From assembly GCA_021777755.1 (NCBI GenBank), contig JAJYDE010000002.1:93133-157132 (forward strand): 64,000 bases of DNA. Direction: 5' to 3'. Source of the DNA: Deltaproteobacteria bacterium. GTDB taxonomy: Bacteria; Desulfobacterota; Syntrophobacteria; Syntrophobacterales; Syntrophobacteraceae. The position numbers and the translations under genes were made by a program. The notes beneath the pieces are model-generated. The model saw nothing but the letters and a program-made list of their open reading frames with translations, did not search any database and was not told where the DNA came from. Below are positions 17,682 through 27,946 of the stretch, piece after piece; the first letter of the stretch is position 1, and each line of letters begins with the position of its first letter.

Positions 17682-17704
17682 ATCGCAGGAGCTATCCGGG
17701 CTGA

Positions 17705-19129
17705 TCAAAAAAGAGTTCTCGCCGCAGCCTCTGTGAGCGAAACGACCTGATCGGGGAAAAGACCCAGGTAGATCGTCATGACCACCAGAACAATACTCAT
17801 AACCCGCGTCCACATATCAACCGCAATAGCCGGGTATTCTTTGACAGGCTTAAGCAGGTAGGCGGCCTTGAAAACAATCAGATAGTAATAAAGCGATATA
17901 GTGGCGTTAACCATACCGATAATGGCCAGGAACAGATATCCTTTGTGCACAGCCGCAGCGAACACAAGGAATTTGCCAGTAAACCCGGCTGTTGGGGGGA
18001 TGCCGGCCAGACCGAAAAGACCGAGCATAAAGGTCATTGCAAGCAGGGGTGAACGTTTGTAGAGCCCCGCAAGTTCCTTGATCTGAAGGTTGTGACCGTC
18101 ATCGGCCACCTTCATAATCACCATGAACACCGAATAGTTCATCACCAAGTATGCCGCCGCATAATAAATGGCGCTGGCAAAACCCTGACTATTGAGCGTT
18201 AGAATCCCTATGAGTATGTAACCGGCATGGGCTATACTCGAGTAGGCCAGAAGCCTCTTCAAGTCCTTCTGGATCAGAGCGACCAGATTACCGAAGGTCA
18301 TGGAGGCAATCGACAGCACGATCAACAGCTTTACCAACCCCGGGCTGGCACCGCCCGACAGGCCGGCAAACCGGATGATCATGGCCGCCGCGGCCATCTT
18401 TGAAACAGTTGCGATATAAGTTGTGACTTGGTTGGACGCCCCCTGGTAAACATCCGGCGCCCAGATATGAAAGGGGAAAAGCGCCAACTTGAAAAAGAAG
18501 CCGGCAAGGGTCAAAACAAGTCCAACAATCGCGGCCGGTTGATGGATGACAGCTGGCAGCGCCTTTATCAATTGCGGCACATAGGTAGTATGTCCTACCC
18601 CGAAAAGAAGGCTTATGCCAAAAATCATAAACCCCGAGGAGGTAACGCCGATCATGAAATACTTGACGCCGGATTCGAAATAGCGATCTTCTCCCCGTCG
18701 CATGGGCACCAGCAGGTAGAGGGAGTAAGAGGAAAGCTCCATGGAAACATAGATCGTAAGCAACTCGACCGAACTGACCAGCATCATCATGGCGAGCGTG
18801 CACACAAAAATCAAGAAATAATACTCGGCGTGCTGCCTTGAATCGATCCCTTTCAATTCACTGGATGAAAACATCACCCAGACAGTGCCAAGGGCCAGCA
18901 GCACTTTGAATATCTGGCTGAAAAGGTCAACCCGGTAACAGTTGAAAAAAAGCATCCCTTCCTGATGGGATGAAGCCACGGTTATGAGCAGACCGACAGC
19001 GGAAAGGACTACCGCCCATCTGTGAAACCCGGCGGGATTTGGCGATTTTCTCAAGGAAAAGATGAAAAAGAGAAGAGCGCCCAGGATGAAAAAAAGCTCG
19101 GGAAGAAAAAGCATAAAATCCGTCATCAC
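17705..19129 (-). CDS. nuoN: NADH-quinone oxidoreductase (complex I-like) subunit N
   Basis: A 474-residue antiporter-like membrane subunit with about 13-14 helices. Pump residues are in place: the glutamate in [14 protein letters not shown] (TM5) and the lysine in [13 protein letters not shown] (TM7). AAGGAACG precedes the ATG. It is the last gene of nuoABCDHIJKLMN. In E. coli NuoN sits between NuoM and NuoK in the membrane arm and carries one of the proton channels. Confidence 0.95.
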   Translation of the reverse strand: MMTDFMLFLPELFFILGALLFFIFSLRKSPNPAGFHRWAVVLSAVGLLITVASSHQEGMLFFNCYRVDLFSQIFKVLLALGTVWVMFSSSELKGIDSRQHAEYYFLIFVCTLAMMMLVSSVELLTIYVSMELSSYSLYLLVPMRRGEDRYFESGVKYFMIGVTSSGFMIFGISLLFGVGHTTYVPQLIKALPAVIHQPAAIVGLVLTLAGFFFKLALFPFHIWAPDVYQGASNQVTTYIATVSKMAAAAMIIRFAGLSGGASPGLVKLLIVLSIASMTFGNLVALIQKDLKRLLAYSSIAHAGYILIGILTLNSQGFASAIYYAAAYLVMNYSVFMVIMKVADDGHNLQIKELAGLYKRSPLLAMTFMLGLFGLAGIPPTAGFTGKFLVFAAAVHKGYLFLAIIGMVNATISLYYYLIVFKAAYLLKPVKEYPAIAVDMWTRVMSIVLVVMTIYLGLFPDQVVSLTEAAARTLF

Positions 19130-19150
19130 GTTCCTTTACCTGACAAGCTT

Positions 19151-20626
19151 TTAGAACCGGGTCACAAACGGAATAACCGTGCTCTGAATCACGTCGAGCA
19201 TAACCTTTGGAAACAAGCCGAAAAACAGGATGCAACTCATCAAAACCACACGCGGAACAGTTAGAAACATGGAAACATCGGGAATGTGCTCCCACTTGGG
19301 GTTCTTTTCACCGTAGAAGGTCCTCTGCACGACCCGCAACATAAAAAGAGCGCTAAGAATCATGCCCGAAGTGGCGAGAATCCCGGCCACGGGGAAAACC
19401 TTCACCGCGGCGGTCAAGACCAGAAATTCGGCCCAAAAACTGGCCATAAGCGGAACGCCGATACCGGCAAGCGCGGCAAAAATGAAAAAGGAGGAGGCTA
19501 TCGGCATGGTCTTGGATAAACCGCCAAGCTCGGGAATCACTTTGGTGTGGGTGCGATCGTAGATGAAGCCGACCGCGGAGAAGAACAAAGCTGTCATAAT
19601 TCCGTGGGCAAACATCTGAAAGACGGCCCCGTTAATCCCGTTGACTGAAAGTGTGGCCAGCCCCAGTCCGACAATTCCCATGTGCGATACGCTCGAGTAG
19701 CCGATCACATACTTCAGGTCGGTCTGCGCAAGGCCTGCGAGCGCCCCGTAGATGATCCCGATGGTTCCGAGCAGAGCCATCAAATGCGACCAGTAAACCG
19801 CGCCCTGCGGACATAGAGTCATACCGATTCGCAATACCCCGTAAGCGCCCAACTTCATCAAAACACCGGCGTGTATCATACTAACAGCTGTCGGGGCGGC
19901 AACATGGCCAACCGGAGACCATGTATGGAACGGCCACACCGCGGCCAAAATTCCAAACCCGAGATAGAGCATCAGGAAGGCCACCTTTTGGTCAAAAACA
20001 CTGAAGCCGATCTTCTGAAGCATGAAGAGGTCGAAGGTATGCCCCCCACCTTTGGCCCATAAAAACAGAATGGCAGGCAGAATGAAAGCGCTTCCGGCAA
20101 GCAGATACAATGTCAGCTTCATCGCGCCGTATTCCTTGCGCGTGCCTCCCCATATGGCGATCAACGGGTACATCGGAAACAACGAAACATCGTACCAAAC
20201 AAAGATCCAGAAAAGATCCATCGACATAAACACGCCGTAGACGCCCGCAACCAGGAGAAAAATCAGAGCGTAGAATTCTTTTACCCTGTGCTCAAGCTCC
20301 CACATCGTCCAGACCCCGGTAAAAAGGACAACCGAGGTGAGCAACATCATAGGCAGGTTTATTCCATCAACGCCGTTGAACCAGTAGATACCAAGGCTCT
20401 TAACCCACAAAACCCGCTCGACGAATTGGAGTCCGCCCTTGTGGAAATCATAGGCGTGATAAAGCCAAAGACACAGCGCCAGTCCGAGGGATGCGCTGAC
20501 AAGGCTGACCTGCTTAATGAGTTTCGTTTTCTCAGGCGGGATGAAAATAATAACCAGCAACCCGATGATCGTAGTCATCAGGATAGTGGTCAAGATTGGA
20601 AAACCGGCCATGTTCATCGCAGTCAT
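19151..20626 (-). CDS. nuoM: NADH-quinone oxidoreductase subunit M, variant pump residues
   Basis: A 491-residue antiporter-like subunit, usual length. Family blocks are clear: FPMYPLIAIWGG, GHVAAPTAVSMIHAGVLMKL, YSSVSHMGIVGLGL. Two normal pump residues differ: the TM5 glutamate (E144 in E. coli) reads Asp in FVWYDVSLFPMY, and the TM7 lysine (K234) is replaced in GFGILAAVWPFH, where I align Leu. The TM8 lysine (LMKLGAYG) is kept. This could be a lineage variant rather than damage, since the frame is intact. Confidence 0.95.
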   Translation of the reverse strand: MTAMNMAGFPILTTILMTTIIGLLVIIFIPPEKTKLIKQVSLVSASLGLALCLWLYHAYDFHKGGLQFVERVLWVKSLGIYWFNGVDGINLPMMLLTSVVLFTGVWTMWELEHRVKEFYALIFLLVAGVYGVFMSMDLFWIFVWYDVSLFPMYPLIAIWGGTRKEYGAMKLTLYLLAGSAFILPAILFLWAKGGGHTFDLFMLQKIGFSVFDQKVAFLMLYLGFGILAAVWPFHTWSPVGHVAAPTAVSMIHAGVLMKLGAYGVLRIGMTLCPQGAVYWSHLMALLGTIGIIYGALAGLAQTDLKYVIGYSSVSHMGIVGLGLATLSVNGINGAVFQMFAHGIMTALFFSAVGFIYDRTHTKVIPELGGLSKTMPIASSFFIFAALAGIGVPLMASFWAEFLVLTAAVKVFPVAGILATSGMILSALFMLRVVQRTFYGEKNPKWEHIPDVSMFLTVPRVVLMSCILFFGLFPKVMLDVIQSTVIPFVTRF

Positions 20627-20655
20627 TTGATGCCCTTGTGATAGTTATGGTTGAA

Positions 20656-22641
20656 CTAGATCACGAAATAGAGAACTGCGGCCCCGGCGACAAGCACCAT
20701 GAGCACCAAGTTGAATTGCAGCATTCCTGATTGAAGAAAGCTGAAGACGCGTCCGCTTCCTTCGGTAAATACGCATATGCCGTCGATACCGCCGTCTATA
20801 ATGCGTCGATCATTTTTGACGAAAAGGCTGGTGAGGCCAGCGTAGACAAAGGTGTCAAGCCCCTTTCGGTATAAAATATCCAAAAACCACCGCAGGTCGA
20901 ACAGCTTCCAAACAGCGGGGAAATGGCTGAGAAAACCCTTGCGGCTTGCCCCTTTTCTTCCATACTCGAACCACGCAAGCGTAATGCCGAGAAGTCCCGC
21001 GGAAATCCCTAAAACCATAAGGAGCGAACCACTCGGTTCCTGAGCGTGGGCAGCCGCCGCGGCGGTCGCGTTGACCGCACCATGCACCGCTGCGGCGGAG
21101 CGTGCGTGCGCTGAAACCTCCCCGGCGCGGGGAACCAGCCGCATCAGGAAATGCTCCAGGCCATGTTCGGTAAAGCCCAGCACCACACTCACCCCGGCAA
21201 GAAACATGACAGGTATCGCCATCGCCCGGAATGCAAAGCCGTGATGCTCTTCTTCGTGCTCGTGAGCATCCGGACCGTGCTCAGCGTGATGGTGTTGTTC
21301 CTCGATCCCATCCTTGGGAAAGAGAATGTGAAATATCAGGCGAAAACTGTAATAAGCGGTGAGCACCGCGCCGAAAAGGCCGGCGGCATACCATATCTTG
21401 CTGGGCTGAGCCGCAAGTACCGTCAGAATCGCTTCCTTGCTGAAAAATCCGGAAAAAGGAGGTACCCCGGACAGAGCCAAAGCCCCTATGGTCATGCACA
21501 CCATGGGGATCTTGAGCCTGCGGCCCCCCTTCTTACCGATGATGCGCATGTCGTTCGTGTGGAATTCATGAATGAATATGCCGGAACAAAGAAAAAGGAG
21601 AGCTTTAAACCCCGCATGGGTCGTAAGGTGGAAAACGCCGGCAAAATAACCGCCGGCCGAAAGGGCCATGACCATATACCCCAACTGACTGACAGTGGAA
21701 TAGGCCCACACCTGCTTTAAATCGTAAGTAACCATCGCCATTGTCGAGGACAAAAGCATGGTGACAGTCCCGATGGCAAGCGCAACCTGCATCGCTTCAG
21801 GAGAAGCCGAAAAGAAGGGAAAAATCCTGCTGAACATGTAGACGCCGGCGGCCACCATGGTGGCAGAATGCAGAAGGGCGCTGACCGGGGTCGGCCCTTC
21901 CATCGCATCGGGCAACCAGGTGAGCAGTGGAAACTGTGCGCTCTTACCGATAACACCGCAAAAAATGAGAAGCGCCGACAAGGTGACCAAACCCTTCGGC
22001 AGTCCATGGGTCACGGCCGCGTGGTTCAACTCCGGGATGCCGAGATTCCCAAAACCTATAAGGAGCAGGATAAGGCCAAGGAAAAACCCCACGTCGCCAA
22101 CCCTGTTCATCACAAAGGCCTTTTTGCCGGCTTGGGAGGCGCTCCACTTTTCGTAGTAGAAACCAATCAGGAAGTAGGAGGCAAGCCCGACCATCTCCCA
22201 GAAGATGAACAACTGAAGCATGCTGCCGGCAATGACCATGTTCATCATTGCCCAGGCAAAGAGAGACTGAAAAGCATAATACCGGCTGTAGCCGGGATCG
22301 CCCGCCATATATCCAAGCGAGTAGATTTGCACAAGGCATGCAACAATGCCAACAATCGTCAGCATGAGAAGACTTAGAGGATCCAGGTAATAACCGAAGG
22401 CGATGTTCAACTTGCCCGAGCAAAACCAGAGCGTCTGGTATTGAAGAGCAGGCGCGCTAAAGAGTTTAACCAGCAGAGAAATGGCGCTGACTGCAGACAC
22501 AACGATCGATCCAACCGATATTCGGCTGGAAAGACGCGGATTTGATCGCGTGAAGATCAAAATTACCGCCATGGAAAAAAACGGAATGTTTGTACCCAGA
22601 ACGGTCGCGAGAAGGACGGGATCCCGAAACAATGCGCCCAT
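20656..22641 (-). CDS. nuoL: NADH-quinone oxidoreductase subunit L
   Basis: A 661-residue subunit. It has the antiporter core with the glutamate in FIFWEMVGLASYFLIG, lysine in VIGKSAQFPLLTWLPD, GPTPVSALLHSATMVAAGVY, and a His/Glu-rich insert near residue 460 (EQHHHAEHGPDAHEHEEEHH) before the long C-terminal amphipathic helix. The His-rich insert is common in NuoL and may bind metal. It forms the distal pump module. Confidence 0.95.
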   Translation of the reverse strand: MGALFRDPVLLATVLGTNIPFFSMAVILIFTRSNPRLSSRISVGSIVVSAVSAISLLVKLFSAPALQYQTLWFCSGKLNIAFGYYLDPLSLLMLTIVGIVACLVQIYSLGYMAGDPGYSRYYAFQSLFAWAMMNMVIAGSMLQLFIFWEMVGLASYFLIGFYYEKWSASQAGKKAFVMNRVGDVGFFLGLILLLIGFGNLGIPELNHAAVTHGLPKGLVTLSALLIFCGVIGKSAQFPLLTWLPDAMEGPTPVSALLHSATMVAAGVYMFSRIFPFFSASPEAMQVALAIGTVTMLLSSTMAMVTYDLKQVWAYSTVSQLGYMVMALSAGGYFAGVFHLTTHAGFKALLFLCSGIFIHEFHTNDMRIIGKKGGRRLKIPMVCMTIGALALSGVPPFSGFFSKEAILTVLAAQPSKIWYAAGLFGAVLTAYYSFRLIFHILFPKDGIEEQHHHAEHGPDAHEHEEEHHGFAFRAMAIPVMFLAGVSVVLGFTEHGLEHFLMRLVPRAGEVSAHARSAAAVHGAVNATAAAAAHAQEPSGSLLMVLGISAGLLGITLAWFEYGRKGASRKGFLSHFPAVWKLFDLRWFLDILYRKGLDTFVYAGLTSLFVKNDRRIIDGGIDGICVFTEGSGRVFSFLQSGMLQFNLVLMVLVAGAAVLYFVI

Positions 22642-22648
22642 GGCGGTT

Positions 22649-22957
22649 CTATCCTTTCATCTTCTGAGCAGCTTCGATATTGATCGAGTGCATCTTGCGA
22701 TAAAGAGCCAGAATGATGCTCAGGCCGATGGCAGCTTCCGCCGCCGCGAGACCCATGACGAAAAGGGTGATCACCTGCCCGGTAACCGGGTCCGAAACGA
22801 GGAACCTGTTATAGGCCATGAAATTGAGGTTGGCGGCGTTTAGCAAAAGCTCGACCGATATCAACATACCGATGAGATTTCGACGCTGCAATATTCCCAG
22901 AAGACCCAACGAAAACAGAAGGGCCGAAATGATCAGATACGTGGACAGACTATTCAC
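22649..22957 (-). CDS. nuoK: NADH-quinone oxidoreductase subunit K
   Basis: A 102-residue three-helix subunit with the two membrane glutamates expected in MLISVELLLNAANLNFMAY and LAAAEAAIGLSIILALYR. It overlaps nuoJ by 4 bp. Contributes to the fourth proton path with NuoJ and NuoA. Confidence 0.95.
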   Translation of the reverse strand: MNSLSTYLIISALLFSLGLLGILQRRNLIGMLISVELLLNAANLNFMAYNRFLVSDPVTGQVITLFVMGLAAAEAAIGLSIILALYRKMHSINIEAAQKMKG

Positions 22958-23487
22958 GAACTTAACCTCCGGCTGAATCCCGCGGTAATGACCGCCCCGA
23001 TGATAGCGACAAGCAGCACCAGCGAAATCACTTCGAAAACCAGTTCATAACGGGTAAGTAGCGCATCTCCGATGCTTTGGACCGACCACTTCGAAGCCTC
23101 GTAGACATGTCCGGCCGCCACCTGCCATTTGGTCTTGAGGGCCACACCGACAGCGCCGATAAAGAAGACCACGCTTGCCAAAATCCCCATCCATACCTTC
23201 CGGGCAGGCCGGGGTGGAACCTCGATATGAAGAGGTCGCGAAAGCATTATGGCGAAGACGATCGCGATGCAAATGGCGCCAACATAAATGAGCAGTTGCA
23301 TCATGGCGACAAAAAGGCTGCCCAGATAGAGATAGAAACCGGCAATACCGGTTAACGCCAGCGCCAGTCCCAGAACATTGTACAGGATGTTCCTGGGAAA
23401 AACGGCGATCGAGGCGCCAGCAATGGTCAGTGCGACCGTAACCCAGAAGGCCGCCTGCAAAATGAAATTAAGGCCGGAAGTATCCAT
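22954..23487 (-). CDS. nuoJ: NADH-quinone oxidoreductase subunit J
   Basis: A 177-residue five-helix membrane subunit with the conserved pi-bulge helix region (LGSLFVAMMQLLIYVGAICI) and then AIVFAIML. Similar in length to other bacterial NuoJ. Starts 35 bp after nuoI and overlaps nuoK. Confidence 0.92.
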   Translation of the reverse strand: MDTSGLNFILQAAFWVTVALTIAGASIAVFPRNILYNVLGLALALTGIAGFYLYLGSLFVAMMQLLIYVGAICIAIVFAIMLSRPLHIEVPPRPARKVWMGILASVVFFIGAVGVALKTKWQVAAGHVYEASKWSVQSIGDALLTRYELVFEVISLVLLVAIIGAVITAGFSRRLSS

Positions 23488-23522
23488 CCATGTCCCCTTG
23501 CCCGAATAAGTTACCAGATCGA

Positions 23523-24023
23523 TCAGGCCGCAATCCCCTGAGTTTTCTTTTCTTCACTTTTCTTCTCGATCTGCTTTGAGAGTCGTTCCAACAGATCGAT
23601 TTGACAATCGGCCCGGGTCTCGCCCACAAGCTCGTATTCCCTCGAGTATTGAAGAGTGGAGGTCGGGCAAATTTCGACACAAAGGCCGCAAAGCGAACAG
23701 ATGCTAAAATCGATTGCGTAGCCGGTAAGGGTTTTGGGACCCTTTTCCTTCAGCTTTTCGCCCCGCACCTTGATCACTCCGCTGGGGCAGATTTTCTCGC
23801 AGTTTAGACATACAATACATTTGTGCGTCCCGGTTTCTTCGAAAATCTTGAGTTCGATATGGCCCCGATAAGCTGAAGAAAGCGGAATCTTCTTGCGCGG
23901 ATACTGTACCGTTACAAGAGGACGAAAGAGTCGCCGAACGGTAACACCCATACCTTCGACAAGACTCAACCCACCATCGAAAATATCTTTGAAGTAACCC
24001 ATCCTAGATAAAACTCCAAGCAT
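23523..24023 (-). CDS. nuoI: NADH-quinone oxidoreductase subunit I, 8Fe ferredoxin-type
   Basis: A protein of 166 residues from the ATG at 24023, which overlaps the nuoH stop by one base. Two perfect 4Fe-4S motifs: CIVCLNCEKICP and CSLCGLCVEICP (clusters N6a and N6b). The first 40 residues (YFKDIFDGGLSLVEGMGVTV) are the usual membrane-facing helix. In a complex without NuoEFG these clusters may receive electrons directly from a ferredoxin or another partner. Confidence 0.95.
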   Translation of the reverse strand: MLGVLSRMGYFKDIFDGGLSLVEGMGVTVRRLFRPLVTVQYPRKKIPLSSAYRGHIELKIFEETGTHKCIVCLNCEKICPSGVIKVRGEKLKEKGPKTLTGYAIDFSICSLCGLCVEICPTSTLQYSREYELVGETRADCQIDLLERLSKQIEKKSEEKKTQGIAA

Positions 24024-25006
24024 CAGATAATCTTGACAACTATGGCCGTAATAACCAAATTTGCAAGGCTTAGCGGAATCATCACCTTCCAAGAGAAGTT
24101 CATCAATTGATCAAATCTCACCCGTGGAAAGGTCCAGCGTACCCACATTATGACGAAAATCAAAAAGTAGGTTTTCAAAAGAAACCAGCAAACCCCGGGG
24201 ATCCCCAGGCTGATTCCGAACAGGCCGTTCCAGCCGCCCAAAAAGAGACTGGTGGCAACCGCGCAGACGATGAACATGTTCGTGTATTCCGCAAGAAAGA
24301 AAAGCCCGAACCCCATGCCGCTGTACTCGGTGTGAAATCCGGCCACAAGCTCGGACTCGGCTTCCGGGATATCAAACGGGGCACGATTGGTCTCGGCCGT
24401 TGCGGCAATAAGATAGATCAGCGCGGCCAACGGCTGTATAAAAATGAACCAGACCGTTTTCTGCGACTCTACGATCTGCGAAAAGCTTAGAGAGTGGACC
24501 ATCAGAACCACACTCATGACAGCGAGCAAAAGCGGAATTTCGTAGGCCACGTTTTGAGCAACGGAGCGGACGGCGCCAAGAAGGGCGTACTTGTTGTTGG
24601 ACGCCCACCCGCCGGTGAGAATCGCCAAAACGGTGATGGTCGAGAATGCAAAAACCAGAAGCACCCCGACGTTCATGTCGTGAATGACCAGTCCCGGGCC
24701 GAAAGGCAATACCAGAAAGCCCACCAAAACCGGTGTAAACACGAGGACGGGAGCAAGGAAGAAAAGCTTCTTGTCTGCCTGGAGAGGCAAAATAAGCTCT
24801 TTGCCAATCAGCTTGACGCCGTCAGCGATCGTTTGAAGCAAACCGTGAGGCCCGACCTCCATCGGGCCAGGGCGCAACTGAATATGTCCGGACACTTTCC
24901 GCTCGAGCCACACCAGAAAAAGAGCGTTCAACTGCGAAAAGGCCAACACGATCACCAGGCCCAATATCAACCGGAACCATTCGGAACCCCAAAAGCCCTC
25001 GGACAA
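24023..25006 (-). CDS. nuoH: NADH-quinone oxidoreductase subunit H
   Basis: A 327-residue subunit with eight helices. Quinone-chamber blocks are present: [40 protein letters not shown], then [20 protein letters not shown]. NuoH links the quinone site to the antiporter arm. Follows nuoD by about 57 bp. Confidence 0.95.
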   Translation of the reverse strand: MSEGFWGSEWFRLILGLVIVLAFSQLNALFLVWLERKVSGHIQLRPGPMEVGPHGLLQTIADGVKLIGKELILPLQADKKLFFLAPVLVFTPVLVGFLVLPFGPGLVIHDMNVGVLLVFAFSTITVLAILTGGWASNNKYALLGAVRSVAQNVAYEIPLLLAVMSVVLMVHSLSFSQIVESQKTVWFIFIQPLAALIYLIAATAETNRAPFDIPEAESELVAGFHTEYSGMGFGLFFLAEYTNMFIVCAVATSLFLGGWNGLFGISLGIPGVCWFLLKTYFLIFVIMWVRWTFPRVRFDQLMNFSWKVMIPLSLANLVITAIVVKII

Positions 25007-25063
25007 TTCTTAATCCTCCTGAAAAAGGCTTAACGCGCCATCAGCCTCTGAGAGGCCTCTTCG

Positions 25064-26185
25064 TTATCTGTCTATTTCGGGAATAACCACATCGATGCTG
25101 CCCAGAATCGCAATGGCGTCGGCGACCAATGTTCCCGGAAGCACTTCGTTTAGAACATTCAAATTGCCAAAACTCGGCACCCGAATATGGCAGCGATAAG
25201 GCGTCTGACTCCCGTCGCCAACCATATAATAGGCCGTCAACCCCCGGGGGCTCTCAAAGGCAAAATAAACTTCGCCCTTAGGCACAGGGAGCTTTTGCGG
25301 AACCTTCGGCGTCAGAATCTCCCCTTCGGGCAAATGGTCCAGCGCCTGCTCTATAATCCGACAGCTTTGTTGCATTTCCCTGAAGCGCACATCGTAGCGG
25401 TCCAGCGCATCCCCCCTGGACCCCGTGGGGATTTCAAAATCGAATCTGTCGTAGACCTCATAGGGCTCGCTCCTGCGAACGTCAAAAGCAACGCCGCAGG
25501 CACGCAGGTTGGGGCCCGTAACCCCGTACTGCCTGGCGAGTTCCTCATCGATCACCCCCACATCCCGCGTACGGTGAATGAAGATCACGTTTTTGCTCAC
25601 CAGAGCTTCATAATCGGCCCAGCGCGAAGACATCCGCTTTAAAAATGCACGGGTCATATCGATGAATTTGGAATCGACGTCGCGAGCAACCCCCCCGAGG
25701 CGGCAGTAGGAATATGTAAGCCTCGAACCGGTTATCGTGTCCAAAATGTCAAGAATTTGCTCACGATCATCGAATGCGTACAGGAAGGGTGTAATGCCCC
25801 CGATGTCCAGCAGATAGGTCCCGAACCAGAGCAGGTGGCTCGATATGCGGTTTAGCTCGGAAGCAATCACTCGAATGTATTTCGCCCGCTCAGGAACCTT
25901 TATCCCTGCAAACTTTTCAACCGTCAGAACAAAACCGTGGTTGTACAAAAGGCCCGCGAGGTAATCAATTCTGCTCGTATTTGGAAAAAATTGCCTGTAA
26001 AGGCGGTTTTCCCCCATCTTCTCATGGCCCCGGTGGCCGTAGCCGATTACCGGGTCGGCCTTGACGATATACTCGCCGTCCAGATCCAAAAGAATCCTTA
26101 GAACCCCGTGCGTACTGGGATGCTGCGGCCCGAGATTTAAGGTGTAGATCCTGTCGCCTGCTTCATTTTTTACTAGTTCATCCAT
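25064..26185 (-). CDS. nuoD: NADH-quinone oxidoreductase subunit D (49 kDa)
   Basis: A 373-residue protein. LNLGPQHPSTHGVLRILLDL, GYGHRGHEKMGE, then SNTRID-type FPNTSRIDYLAG are hallmark NuoD motifs; the His of GPQHPSTHG lies at the quinone site. It overlaps nuoC by 8 bp and is not fused to it, unlike E. coli NuoCD. It lacks the hydrogenase Ni-Fe cysteines, so it is a complex I, not an Ech-type, subunit. Confidence 0.95.
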   Translation of the reverse strand: MDELVKNEAGDRIYTLNLGPQHPSTHGVLRILLDLDGEYIVKADPVIGYGHRGHEKMGENRLYRQFFPNTSRIDYLAGLLYNHGFVLTVEKFAGIKVPERAKYIRVIASELNRISSHLLWFGTYLLDIGGITPFLYAFDDREQILDILDTITGSRLTYSYCRLGGVARDVDSKFIDMTRAFLKRMSSRWADYEALVSKNVIFIHRTRDVGVIDEELARQYGVTGPNLRACGVAFDVRRSEPYEVYDRFDFEIPTGSRGDALDRYDVRFREMQQSCRIIEQALDHLPEGEILTPKVPQKLPVPKGEVYFAFESPRGLTAYYMVGDGSQTPYRCHIRVPSFGNLNVLNEVLPGTLVADAIAILGSIDVVIPEIDR

Positions 26186-26648
26186 AAATCACTTCCCGCT
26201 TGTGATAGGCGCCAACCTTTCCGAAGGTCTTCCTCAGAGGATGATAATCGGCGTCTTCAGGGAGCAACAACGGCCTCATATCGGAATTGCCGGAAAACAC
26301 GATGCCGAAAAAGTCGTGAACCTCGCGTTCGAGCCAAACCGCGCCGCGAAAAATGTCGCAAATCGTTGGAGCGAGCTGATCGTGGCCGCACAGCATTCTT
26401 ACAATCACCCTCGAACATGGTTCATAACAGTTGAAATGATAGACCAACTCGAAGGTATCCTCGAAATCCAGGGCTGTTATGGATTCCAGAAAAAACCCGG
26501 CATCCTTGAACTCCGTAGCCGCGTCCCTCAGCCCCGCAAGCGGAACCGATATCGACCACAGAGCCCCCGTGACACCCGCTTCGTCGCGCTCAAGCGGGCA
26601 GCCGGCAAACTGCTTGCCCATTCTTGCTTCTATATCTTTTATCTTCAT
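26178..26648 (-). CDS. nuoC: NADH-quinone oxidoreductase subunit C (30 kDa)
   Basis: A 156-residue protein from the ATG at 26648, two bases after the nuoB stop; the frame is open upstream but inside nuoB. GAVWLEREVHDFFGIVFSGN, then MRPLLLPEDADYHPLRK, is the family signature. Hydrophilic arm subunit joining NuoB and NuoD. Confidence 0.93.
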   Translation of the reverse strand: MKIKDIEARMGKQFAGCPLERDEAGVTGALWSISVPLAGLRDAATEFKDAGFFLESITALDFEDTFELVYHFNCYEPCSRVIVRMLCGHDQLAPTICDIFRGAVWLEREVHDFFGIVFSGNSDMRPLLLPEDADYHPLRKTFGKVGAYHKREVIYG

Positions 26649-26649
26649 C

Positions 26650-27177
26650 TCAGTTGATGCCTCCGGAGACCCTCTTGAAACGGCGCAGAACGTTTCTGCC
26701 CTCACCCTTCGTGATCTTGTCCTCCAGGGCCAGCAATCCCTGTATCAACGCCTCCGGTCGCGGAGGGCAACCCGGAATGACGATGTCAACCGGAACTATA
26801 AGATGTGCCCCCGGAACGATCGCATACTGTTCCTCGTACTCGAAGGGCCCTCCGGAGATGGCGCAGTTCCCCATGGCGATGCACCATTTGGGATTCGGCA
26901 TCTGGTCCCAAAGCATCTGAATGGCCGGAGCCATCTTCTTGGCTATGGTTCCAGCAACTATCATCACATCGGACTGGCGCGGAGAAGGCCTGAAAACACC
27001 GGCTCCAAACCGATCCAGGTCAAAACGCGAGGCTCCAGCCGCCATCATCTCTATGGCGCAGCAAGCCAGACCGAACGTCATCGGCCACAGCGAATTGGCG
27101 CGTGCAAGATTTAAGATATCGTCAAGGAGAGCGAATTGCACAACCGGCGCACCCGGCTCTCTCACCTGCTTTTCCAT
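26650..27177 (-). CDS. nuoB: NADH-quinone oxidoreductase subunit B (N2 cluster)
   Basis: A 175-residue protein. Cluster N2 cysteines appear in [25 protein letters not shown], and [15 protein letters not shown]. The arginine-rich [11 protein letters not shown] also fits. Overlaps nuoA by 16 bp. Last Fe-S centre before quinone. Confidence 0.96.
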   Translation of the reverse strand: MEKQVREPGAPVVQFALLDDILNLARANSLWPMTFGLACCAIEMMAAGASRFDLDRFGAGVFRPSPRQSDVMIVAGTIAKKMAPAIQMLWDQMPNPKWCIAMGNCAISGGPFEYEEQYAIVPGAHLIVPVDIVIPGCPPRPEALIQGLLALEDKITKGEGRNVLRRFKRVSGGIN

Positions 27178-27539
27178 TCAAATACTCCTTTTCGCCATGC
27201 GTAGACAATCGCAAGCGACAAAATGCCCACGAAGACCAGGACTTCTACCAAGTCCCGAGCTCCATATCCGCCGTAGACCGTCCCAACCGGGAACAAATAG
27301 AGCACATCAACGTCAAAGGCCAGGAATATAAGTGCATAAATATAATAAGCGACCGTGAACTGAATCCAGGCGCTGCCAATGGTTTCCATGCCGCTTTCAT
27401 ACGTGGCCGCGCGCTGCGTCCCCTGGCCCCTCTTGACGATCAACATCGAAATGATGATCGGAACGACTGCAAACAAAAGCCCGGCAGCTAGGTACAGAGT
27501 TATGGCCAAAAAATCGTTCATCGGCTTTAGAGGGATCAC
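27162..27539 (-). CDS. nuoA: NADH-quinone oxidoreductase subunit A
   Basis: A 125-residue three-helix protein starting at a GTG with GAGGAG eight bases upstream. [20 protein letters not shown] and [16 protein letters not shown] ([15 protein letters not shown]) are NuoA signatures. First gene of the operon nuoABCDHIJKLMN. Confidence 0.93.
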   Translation of the reverse strand: MIPLKPMNDFLAITLYLAAGLLFAVVPIIISMLIVKRGQGTQRAATYESGMETIGSAWIQFTVAYYIYALIFLAFDVDVLYLFPVGTVYGGYGARDLVEVLVFVGILSLAIVYAWRKGVFEWKSR

Positions 27540-27946
27540 AAGCCACTCTCCTCTGGTTGAAAAGATTTACGGTGAACCGGTTTATCGGGGTAGGATGATC
27601 TTTGTGCCGCGATGGGTCGAAGGGCAGCGGTCAATTCAGCAATGCTACGATACGGACCCGAAACAAACGCACAAATGACGATCTTGCTTCATCTTACCTT
27701 AAATGCCAGTCCGGGAACGGGAAATTACGCAAGAGCATGAAAATCTGGCTACTGGATCGAAGAATCACTCTCCTCTTTTCTGCAAGCCATCAATTCCAAA
27801 AAGAAAGAAGGTGGATGCGCTAAGGCGCCCGCTTAAACGTCCAGATGAATATCAGATTTTCCACCTTTGTGCAAACTTTTTTAAATGATTATTCCATTCT
27901 CAATATGATACCTTCAGAAGTCGTTATTTATTCGAGGAGGAACAGC
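27540..27946. promoter_or_regulatory. Divergent intergenic region between nuoA and nnr
   Basis: About 400 bp with no convincing gene. It must hold the promoters of the nuo operon (leftward) and nnr-tsaE (rightward). AT-rich sequence near 27870-27910 (CTTTTTTAAATGATTATTCC) is the likely nnr promoter zone, and GAGGAGG lies just before its ATG. I could not fix -35/-10 boxes with confidence. No phage sequence is recognisable here. Confidence 0.4.

Larger units (their letters stand above)
17448..17704. other. Junction between the nuo operon and the scaffold gene
   Basis: No gene. It holds the 13-bp tandem repeat array (17502-17554), two copies of AAAAAGACCG near 17575-17600, and a perfect inverted repeat just after nuoN. 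This is the point where host and phage sequences meet; no att-like core or insertion-sequence end was identified. Confidence 0.5.
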
